This document shows, piece by piece, positions 51,616-62,300 of a stretch of DNA of 64,000 bases. The position numbers and the translations under genes are program-made. The notes under the pieces are model-generated. The model saw nothing but the letters and a program-made list of their open reading frames with translations. It made no database searches and was not told where the DNA came from. Source of the DNA: Chrysoperla carnea (Eukaryota > Arthropoda > Insecta > Neuroptera > Chrysopidae). The DNA lies in contig NC_058338.1 in NCBI RefSeq assembly GCF_905475395.1, positions 5,904,935 to 5,968,934 of the forward strand, written 5' to 3'. Within the stretch, counting starts at the first letter, position 1; every line of letters starts with the position of its first letter.

Positions 51616-54600
51616 AATCTTCCCAAGAAAAAGGCTAATTACTGTTGAAACAAAGCATGTAAAAACTTTTAAACACCATTCCACAAATTATGCTTACTCA
51701 AAAGTTACTCCTAATTGAATGAAATTTGACTGTGAATATGTTAAAATGTTATTAAGGACACATTATATTTAAACATCGTGTATATTAGTATATCTCCAAA
51801 AATATAATACACAAAATGAATCTTTTTTTATTTTAATTTTAGATTTTATTCACAAATTATTTTTGTAATACTACATTTATGTAAGAGTCCGTAATTCGTT
51901 TTTAGTATTACCCGCACATGCGCACATACCAAGAGATCATTCATACAAACATTTACATTCTTATTATCACGATTTCAATTTTATTATTATAACTTTTTTT
52001 TTTATACAACAGATTTGTTTTTTGTTTTTATTTGCAAACAGTGTTGTGTTGAATTATTTACAAAAAAAAAGAAAAATTAATTCAATGTTCTACTCCCTGA
52101 GTGGAATTTAATTATATCTTTATTTGTCGCCAAAGAAATAATCATATTTTGATTCGTTTTTTAAAATTTTTCTCCAAGAAAAGTGTCTTATTTGATACTT
52201 ATTGACATTAGAATTGGTGACCCCTGACGTAATCAATTCAAATTCTCTACAAACAGAAACAGCCCAAGTGAGAATTAAAATCCGAGAAACAAATTGTGAA
52301 ATCGACAGACGAACAAGACGAAAAAAGACTAACATTCGGCAATATTCATCAAACTATGGAAAATAGTTTATATTCGATTAAATCCGCAAAGTGTCTAGGT
52401 TTGTGTTGGCGCAAAAAAACGAGAATTTCGAAATACTCGGCAAACAGAAAACAGGGTTCTTCCTCAGGAGAATTAGAAAGCTCATTATCTTTCGGAAATT
52501 CAAGGCGTGATGGGGAAAGGCAAGGGAATTTCAGGAACAATCGATTATTTGTTAAATATCAACCTTACACGACAGGCTTATCGAAGTCGTAACCACCTAA
52601 AAAGCTACAAAATAAAACATGATGGATCACCAATAAATAGCTCTACTTGTCTATTTGAGCGTAATTTTACTATAATTAATATATAAAACACTTTTCGTTG
52701 AATTTTCTGGTACAAAAATCTTGCCTAACAGTTTAAAAAAAATTCTAAATGCATCTAAATATTAAGATCCGGTTTAATTTTTATTCATTAATTTTTCTAA
52801 CTTACCAAATTATCGAACTAATTAGAATTGATCAAACCGAATCTTAAATTTTAAATTAATCTAATTTAACTATTTAAATAGAAAAAGAAATTTTAACAAC
52901 ACTGCATATTTTCGATTTCAAATAAAAAATAATGTTTAGGTCTTTTTATTTAAACGTGTTAAGTAGACCGTAACTCACAGAAGACATTTTTAATAAACAT
53001 AGTTGCAATTTTTGATCTAACCTTTCGAAAAGTTCTTTTTCTACTTAATACGAACATTCGATACCTTGTTCTATACCGCTTGAAAGTAAGACAATTGTTT
53101 CACAAGCCAACTTTAACGTTCGAGGTTATTTTAAAACTAAATTAAAACGAGGCGAACAAATTTAATTCATAGTCATTTTAAAAATACATTTTTAATTTAA
53201 AACTTAAAAAAGAACACTCCGGTCATATTAATTAACAATTCCCCAAATACTTTTATACATTTAGGTGGTTTGCTAAATATTAAGCGTACATACAAATAGC
53301 GCTTCCAAAATTCACCTTTATTTTTGGAAATTTCTAATTTGCAAAGCATGTTTGGATGAATTTTGCAATCTTACTCCTTCTTAAGTTTTGAAAAACCTAT
53401 ACCATTTCAAATCAATATTAAAATTTTTCTTCTTCATGGATACGATATGAGAAAAACAAGCAAGAAACTTTTATAAAAGACGTTTAGGCGTACACTAGCA
53501 TACGTCTTCGTCAAAAAAATCCGTTACCATTTTATAATCGCAGTCTTCATTATAAATGTAAAAGAGTACTCACTATCAGTCAGTTAAAAATTACTGCTCA
53601 TTCGGAACAGAATAATATTCTTCTTTTTTTATTTAATACTCACTTTTATTCCAATTCACTCACTCGTGTGTACGGGAGAGGGTCTTGTTTCCTTGGTTGA
53701 GGGCCCCCTCCAGTCATTGAGAATCTCCCAACATAAATTTGAACTAACAAGTAAATGCAAACATTTATGAAAAGCAATTCCACTGGCTAATCAGCTGTTC
53801 AAGTTATTTCGGCCTGTTGACATTTATTAATTTTTGAACCATTGATATTGGAAGCTTTTTGTGTAATAAATCACGAATTGAAATTATTGAAAACTAAAAT
53901 GTGAGTATAAATAACATTCACTCAATATTTGTAATAAAGATACATTTCCAAATGTCTATCAAATGCTTCGCGTTTTGGTAGTTTTATCTGTGACAACTAT
54001 GGTGAATGATCTGTGACAATAACCTCGCTCAATATACATCGCGGTGTAAAGGTCGATGCGTACAAAGTTTTTTTTCTGCAATTCGAGAATTAACTTGAAA
54101 AATAGTGAACGAATATCACAATTTGACTCTTATTCGAAAAAAGAGTTTCTTGTTTTTATTGACTCTATAACCTAACATGATGAATAATAGTTTGAACACC
54201 TAGCCCCACCCCCTCCTACCTTGAATGATTCTTGGCTTATTCTAATTCCGTCATTTACTCGACAAATTTGAATCTTAGTAGCTATTTGTAAATACGCAAG
54301 AAACAAAAGAACAACAAAGTTTTGTTCGGCAAATATATTGATATATCGTCCAATTAAAAAGAAAATGTCTTAAAATTACACACTAATTTACTTTGCATTT
54401 AAACATTTTTAAAGCGTTTATATGTAGTTTTTTTTTTGTTCAAATTCCATTTAATTTTCATCTTAAACTATTTACAAAAAATATAGCATTCAATATATTT
54501 TTATATTCTACAAAAAAGTTTTTAATTTTTTTTTTTTTTTTACAAATTGTTTTTTAAAATTACACAGTTTTTCTCATAAAAATAACATTACGATTTTTCT

Positions 54601-54939
54601 AATAAAATACTATATTTATAGACAATAATAATATTAATAATGATAATAATTACAAAAAATAATAATAATAATTTTAAAATAATTAAAAATCTGGTTAAAC
54701 TCAACATTTAAAAAAAAAAAAGTAAAGAAATAAAGTTGTAATAATTGCACACACATTATTTTCGTACATACATACACAACAGACAGAGATCGACATACAT
54801 GCTGACACATCGAATTGTGAAAAGTGATACATGAATTTGTTTTTTATTTGTTCATAAAACTAATGGTAACAAAATTAATTTACTATTTTTACTTCGGGAA
54901 AACGTAAAATTGAATATGAAAAAACACTCATCATTGAAG

Positions 54940-55014
54940 TCAAGTCACTAGGACTCGAACCCGGGCCTCTTGGATTCATGCTCAGTACCTTAATCAATTC
55001 GGCCATACGAGTTC
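54940..55014 (-). repeat. tRNA-derived SINE-like head or tRNA pseudogene
   Basis: On the minus strand: TATGGCCGAATTGATTAAGG (box A, Leu/Ser-tRNA-like) and GGTTCGAGTCC (perfect box B) with normal spacing. The would-be acceptor arms do not pair, so not a functional tRNA as read. Confidence 0.6.
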
Positions 55015-55129
55015 TAGACATATAGTGTAATTTTTTCAACTCATCGAATTTTTTAATGTTGTTTGTTTGTCAACATTAACTTATTTATTTATTACATATT
55101 TATGTTTTCTGTAGTCATTTTGTAGCCCC

Positions 55130-55330
55130 CGAACTAAAAAAAGGAGTGTTATTGTCGACATTTTTTAACCCCCAAACTACAAAAAAGGAGTGTTATAAAA
55201 TTTACCGCTATGTGTGTGTGTCTGTCTGTGGCATCGAAGCGCCTAAACGGATGAACCGATTTAAAATTTTTGGGTAAATGAACCAAAACTCGTCCTCCAT
55301 CGAGCATAACTTGTCTAATTCTACCAAGGT
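55130..55330. repeat. TE-like block with GGATGAACCGATTT motif
   Basis: The sequence GTGTGTGTCTGTCTGTGGCA, followed by CCTAAACGGATGAACCGATTT, belongs to a motif type widespread in insect repeats. AAAAAAGGAGTGTTAT occurs twice just before it. Confidence 0.5.
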
Positions 55331-55935
55331 CCCAACGTTTACATTCAATTTTACGTTTCCTTATAAACAAAATAAAACAGTAAAAAGAAAAACGAATAGT
55401 ACTTAATAAAATTTGTAACAAAAAAAATTTAACTTTTTCTATTTTGTTTTGTTCATCCCATCTTCATATGTAGTAAAAAGTAAAAAATAAATAAAAACTT
55501 TTATAAATTATTTTGTTTTGTTTTTTTTTTTTTTAATGATATTTGAAATGTTGTTTTTTTAATGTTTTTTTGTTCAACTATTTACAATACAATATTTATA
55601 AAAATAACAAAATTTGAGACTCATTTTCTTTTATTTATTATTTAACGACATTACCTAAGTTTTTTTTTAAAATCTCAAAACAAAAAATAAAAAATTTCAA
55701 CTGAAAAATTGTTTAAAATATTAATTATTCAATGCCGATTTATTAATAACTTAATTTTAACAAATTGATTTTTAAGTAATCGCGTTAGTGTTTATTTATA
55801 ATGTACGTTTTATTTATTTATAAAAAACTCCCGTAAAATTTTCGATTTAAACATTTATTTAAAAAATATAAAATAAAATTTGTCAAAAAAGTCAGTTTAG
55901 TGTACTCAGATTTAATCTGAGTCGTAATCCGGATG

Positions 55936-56393
55936 TCATCTGGTCGGTGGTAATATAAAATCTTCAATACCTAAGAGTTCTTTAACTCGATCTGAATATT
56001 TAACTAATGATATTTTAGATGCACGAATATTAACACGTTCACCAGCCGATAACAACGAGCAACAATGAGCTTGATCTAAGAAATCAGCCATTTTCATATC
56101 TTTAACAATGTTTTTATGATTTGTTGACGATGTGGATGAGGAACTGGACCCTGATGATGATTTATCCGTTGAGGATGAATTTAATAAACGTAATAAAGCA
56201 TCTTTTGATTTACATTTTAATAAATTTGATAAATCTTGTAATAGCACCCATTTATCATCAGGATCTTCACCGCGTAATGTATATAAATTGGGAAAAACTG
56301 CTTCACTTACTTCCATGTCTAGTTCACTATTTGGACCCGATGGATCTGGTGATGGTGCCCCTTCTAAGGCATCATAACCTTGTTCTTCAGTTT
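55936..56393 (-). CDS. BCOR: BCOR-like last exon (PUFD domain)
   Basis: The acceptor is ATTCCAG on the minus strand; phase 1 in. It starts ETEEQGYDALEGAPSPDPSG, echoing the ESGYDVL linker of BCOR. The PUFD core follows, interrupted by a Ser-rich insert of about 25 residues (SSSTDKSSSGSSSSSTSS). It ends at TGA 55938-55936. Confidence 0.88.
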
Positions 56394-59300
56394 CTGGAAT
56401 TTCATTAAAAAAACATTCTTATAAATAACTTTATATTTTAAATCATAGGTCTGGAGTCGGGTGTAGTATTCGAAAGATATTTTAGAAGGGGTGAAAATTT
56501 GAGAAACAGTTCATAGCTGGGAGATTTTCTTTCAGAGGGGCTGGATATTTTTCAATTGAACGGCAAACTTAAAATTCTCTCTGACTGTAAAATTGAAACT
56601 TGTAGACAAAACTGCCTCTCAAATTCCCAACTAGTCTAAAATGATTTGTCAAATACTATGCCTGGCTCTAAACCTATAATTTAGATAAAATGAAATAATA
56701 CTTACCAAAAAATTGAGCGGGTCCAGGGAAAATCCACGGTGGTGCATCCTTCCCTTGTATATCAGCTATATAATTTTGCAGAACAGATATTGTATCATTA
56801 TCTGTTGCTAACGAAAGTGGAGTTAAACCAGAATAAGTTGGAAATAAAGGATCTGCTCCATATGATAACAGCAATCGAATTATTTCTACATATCCATTTT
56901 CTGAAGCTTCATGTAACGGCCTAAAAAACGAATATATTATTTTTTTATAGGGCAGTATATATAGCAAATTATACAACGAGTGTAGAAAATTTAAAATATC
57001 CACACGAGAGCGGCGAAACTCGAAAGAAGACTCGAGGGAGAATTAGATAACAATTCGCACAAGTAACACATACTATTTAAAGCCATTAGTTATTTGTCAC
57101 ACGAAAAACAGTGTCGATAGAGAGTACTTAAGCCATATGGGAAAATATATTTTTCAGTTTAAATTAAAAAGGCTTACCTTATACCACCTTGAGCGAATTC
57201 ATTTTCGTTAGCTCCATATAACAATAATAATTTTGCAATATCAAGATGGCCTCTGGAACAAGCTTCAAGAAGTGGTGTGTATCCAGCATTATCTTTTGGG
57301 GACGGTGCATTTCCTAATGTTTCTAAGCAATACGCAGTAACATCCTAAAAATAATATTATTGGTATTAAATAATAATAAGCAAAGAATTAATAACAGAAA
57401 ATAATACTTACAGTGTATCCTAAGCGTGACGCTCTGTGAAGATGCGTTTCACCAATACCCTTATTCAAAACCCAACCTTTGATTTCACGTTGGATATCTT
57501 GTATGGTAACAGCATTTGTACGTTGTGAAATACCACGTTTTTTCGGTTTCTTCTGTTCAGTTCCATTTTGTTCTAAATTCTCTTTCTTCAACGGTTTCTT
57601 CTTTTTACGTATATAATCAAAACCAGAACTAAATTTACGTCGAATAGATTTTAATTTATATTTTTTCTTGCCGGTTAATTTTCGTTCCCCTTCAACTTTA
57701 ATATCTGTATTATTTTCAATTTTAATATCATTCTCAGTTTTTATCACAATTTCTTTATTATTATCAACGATCACATCATCTACGGATTTTTCGGATTTAT
57801 CCAATTTTTCCGTTTTAATACCCAATTTACGATTTTTACTAATACCCCCACTACTACTATTATTCACATTTGCACTACCACGAGTTTTATTAAATTGTTT
57901 TTGATCTTTTAATATTTTCTCTTTTTTCGACTCACTTAACGTTTTCGTTTTATCACTACGTAATTTTTTCACTTTAATTAATTGTTTTTTCGTTAAATTT
58001 CGTTTATTTTTAATCACTGCACGATGGTGATGTCCACGCAACGCGATTGCACTTCGTAGTCCAGCTCGACCTGGTACCGTATTTTCTTTCTTCGATTTAC
58101 TTGTAACTTTAACTAATGATTTCTTCTTCTTTGGAGGACTTGGTTTTGGAGACGATTTCTTAGCTGGTTGAACAGCTTCCTCGTTAACATGGTTCGTCAT
58201 AGGTGGAGCAGAAGCAGGTCGATCTTCACCAAAGACTTCACGCATTGTAGCTCGTTGTTTTAACACTTGCGTTTCTTTTCGCGTACGCGATTTAAATATT
58301 ACAGGAGTAAATTGCTCATTAATTGTATTCTTACGAAATGCATCACGAAAGTTTTCCACTGTTTTCTTACGAAAGAATCCAAGTAATGAAGTATTTGATT
58401 TCGGTGAAATCGGTTTTTCTAATTTTTTACTTTTGACTTTCTTTTTATCATTTTTCACATCGACGGTATCTTCTAAACTAGGTGTTGGTAACAATTCGAG
58501 TGGATTGGAAGACTTTGGAATGATTTTTGGACGATTGTTATTATTATTAAATTTCTTGGATGTACGTTTTCGTAAATTATTTTTACCGTAACGTTGTGCG
58601 AGTACATCAATTATTGAGTTATTATTTTCTTTTGTTTTTGAATTGGTCGAAGACAAAATGGAAGAACATGTTGCTTCCTCTTCATCGTCAATCACCGTGT
58701 TTGTTTTATTTTGACTAACAAAACTAAAGTTCGAATCTAAATCACTGTCAATGAATTCTCTCTTAATTTTCGCACCCAATAAATTATTTTTCATGTGATA
58801 TTTAAAGAATTCATTATCCATAATCGAAGAAGTTGTTGGCGAAGGACATGGATCCAAATCTGGTAAGGAAGTAGATAAACGTACCGTAGGACGGGGTATA
58901 CTAATTAATTGGGCAGGCATTCGTAATGATTGCTTATAACGGTAAACTTCCTCTTCCCAACCTGGACGAAAATCACTACCATCACCGAAAGATGGTTTCT
59001 TTTGTGGTGCACTTTTCGAACGTGAATTCTTTTGCTCTTTTGATTCATTATTATTGGTTGCACGTGTGGTAATATTTGTACTACTTTCGGAGTCTGAACG
59101 TTTTTTATCGTTTGACCGACCTTTACGCTGTCGTAAACGATGTGCAACTGTCTCTTTATTTGTTTCGTTATCACTATTATCACTACTTTCACTTGAAGAT
59201 TCAAGTTTTATTTTAGCACCACTTTTTTCTTTCTTTTTCATCACACTTAGTACTTCGTCATCATCGTCATCTTCATCATCACTTTTCTTCGAATTTGCCT

Positions 59301-62300
59301 CTTCATTTTTCTTGAGTGCATATTTTTTACGAATTAATGGTACATCAGAATCAGAATCTTCTTGTTTGATCACCTTATCTGGTTCAAATTCATTTTCAAC
59401 TGGTTTAACTTCTGGAGGAGGTTCAGGTTCATTTGGTTCACTAGGTTCACATTTTATAATGTCATCGCATTTTTCAACTTTAATTTCAATTTCGATTAAT
59501 TTATTTTCTAATTTTGCTATGATTTCGGGTTCAACAACTTTCTTTCGTCGACCCCGTTTTTTAGTACTACTTCCTCCCGTACGTAATTGTTCCATAAATT
59601 TATCACATGTTTCAGTAAAGAAGGGATCCGGAGATTCTGGTACCTCTTGTTTGATAACTATATCGGGATCAAGAGGGGTTGCACTTGGTGGACGAATTGT
59701 TGACGTCGATGATTTTCTATCACGGCGCATATCAACTAACGATTGTCGTTCTAGTATTGGCATTTCACTCTCCGAATCCGATTCACGGAAATCGAATACG
59801 GACACCTCAGAGGAACTTCTTAATATACTATTACGATGTGGAATTGTATTTCCATCTTCATCAGTTCGGCTAAATAATCTTCGTCGTGGTGGTTGTTGAT
59901 CTTTAGATGTTTCCGAAGAAGGCGTTGTATTGTTTTCTTCGTTGGCTTTTTGCATTGCAGCTAATTGTGCGGGATCAACTTGTTTTAATTCAGCCTTGGT
60001 ACGAATACGCGCAGCTAAGTTTGCAGCTAATCCATCTAAATCTGCATTTGATGTAGGTTTAACTTCAGTCGCTGATGTATCACTTATTGGAACAACTTCA
60101 CTAGGAACAGTCGTTGGTGGAACTTTAATTGAATCAATTGCACGAGGTATATGAAATTTAGTAGGAGCAGACGATGCTCCGCCTACTGTGGTCGGCACAA
60201 ACGCACTAGATTTTATTATCTCCGTAGAAGATGTTGTGACCACTGGAGGAGTTGGAATATTATTTTGTACGATTATATCAGATTTGGCAGCTATACGTTC
60301 TTGTTCTTCGCGTTGTTTCGCTCCCTTAATTTCTAAACTATTTCGTAGAATACTAATAACACGTTTATCAGCACCATGTACACTTGGAGGAGGTTGATTA
60401 CCACCAGAAATGTTTGACGGTGGATATGAATTGCTTTGAACTGTTGTAGTATTATGTCCTGGAGATACTTGATGAAAGTTTTTACTCTCGTTTTGAACAC
60501 TCATCGCTTGATGATTATAAGGTATTCTAGATTCGGCGTTAACAACCTGATGCTGATGTTCTGGAGCTGATGGAGGTTGAGTTTGTAGCGTAGAATGCCC
60601 GTTAATCAATGGTTTATAGCCTTGTTGATTTTCTAACTGTGATTTGGAATGTGTATATGATAATAAACGTTGATCAATTTCTTGATCAATTGATAACCGC
60701 CAATTATCAACTCGTGGTATTTTTGCATGAGGTTGATAATCAGAACTTTCGTCTGCATAACGTTTCTTATTTATTTGGGGTGGAATTTGTGGGATCGGTG
60801 GTTGTGGAACATACTGAGGTTGACGTTTACTTGGAACTAATTCAACTTTATTTGTAGCACCACCTCGTTGTAAATGATAATTTTGATAATAGGCTGTACG
60901 ATTTTCATATGATTTTTGTACACCAGGCATTTCTGACGATGATGTTGAAGAAGATGAACGAGTTGTTGTAATTGGTGCTGCTAGTGTTGTAAAATTGGGT
61001 GCAAAATCAACTTTTGGTGCAGCGGCTATACCATTATTACCACCAACCACACCTGGAGCAGATATTTTTGGTAATCGTTGTTGATAGTTATACATTTCAT
61101 TTGATTGTTCAATTATTTGATAATCATCGTTTGCGGTTGAATCCGCTGATGTTCGTACAGTTTTCACAGATAAATCTAACGGTGATACTGAATTTATTTT
61201 ATTTACTGGCTTTGGTGTCGCAGAAGGTGATGTTAAATCAATTGTTGGGGTACGAATTGATTTCACTGTTTGTTGTGGTGGGTAATTCGATTGTCGATTC
61301 ATTTGAATCGGAGCTGTTTGATTTGATAAAACTTTTTGTTGTGACGAAGATGATTTTGAAACACCTTGAGCAATTGCAGCTTGTTGAAGATAATGGTGAT
61401 TGGAATTTGTTAATACTGTTGAATTATGCACCGAATTCATCGAAGATGATGTCGTAGTGTAATTTGACATCGATGCATTTGTCGTTACATATGAATAATT
61501 TTTATTTGCGTAATGATATTGATTCGTATTGGAAGATGTAACAATAGCTCCAGGCGCACTTGGAGATGGATACCTATACGCAGGATTTTTATAATTGGCA
61601 TTCATCATTTGATTCTGCTGTCGTTGTCGTTCAATTATTGAATTTGTAGAAACCGTACCAGTAGGATACGGAGTCGAATGAGTTTTATTATTACTTGGAT
61701 AATATAAACCTTTGGTTTGTTGCATATAATGTTGTAAATGATTATCCGCTGAAGACGATGTTGAATACGGAAAATGTTGTTGTCCAGAGGTGTTATTTAC
61801 CCCTCCAGCAGTTGTTACTATAATTTCAGGACGTAATTGATGTTGTACATTTGAATGACTGCTATACATCGGCCCACTAGCACGTGGAGGAACTGGATAA
61901 GTATTTTTGGTCGATGAAGATTGTGCAGTTTGAAACATTTGTTGTTGATGTTGCATTGAAATTGACGATTGTTGATTGTTACTCCTTGATGTTTCAACAT
62001 TTCGCATTTGTTGTTGATAACTTTGAGGATACAATCCAGGTGTTCCAGCTACTTCATGGTGATTTTGTGGGTTTTTTTGTTGTTGTAACGTTTGAATATG
62101 ATTATTGTATAATCTTTGACGTTCATAGGCTTCTTGATGATTAATTGACTTAGTTCCTGTTGTGGTATATTGATTTGCCATCTGATTATAAGCAGAAGAC
62201 GATGTCGTTTGGGTTGTATGTCCAGGATAATTATTATACGCTCTAGAGTATGCAATCGAATTCTGGGTTGATACTTTTACGTCAATTTCCATTCTTGATA

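Larger units (their letters stand above)
44970..55935. other. 11-kb intergenic region between converging Rim and BCOR-like genes
   Basis: No gene is supported. Items seen: AATAAA at 45151-45156 (possible Rim poly(A) signal), a hairpin at 45440-45477, an AAAT microsatellite (47030-47130), short inverted repeats at 46291-46321 and 48168-48190, a C-tract at about 51299-51312, a hairpin with a G-tract (51537-51615), a SINE-like head (54940-55014) and a TE-like block at 55130-55330. A 98-codon frame at 52296-52592 has no recognised homology. Confidence 0.5.

Noticed and set aside
54940..55014. Functional tRNA-Leu/Ser gene
   Set aside because: Box B is perfect, but 5' and 3' acceptor arms do not match and no extended variable arm is clear.
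59054..59899. 281-codon plus-strand frame opposite the BCOR-like exon
   Set aside because: Ser/Leu/Phe-rich antisense shadow of acidic and Ser-rich coding sequence; no independent signal.
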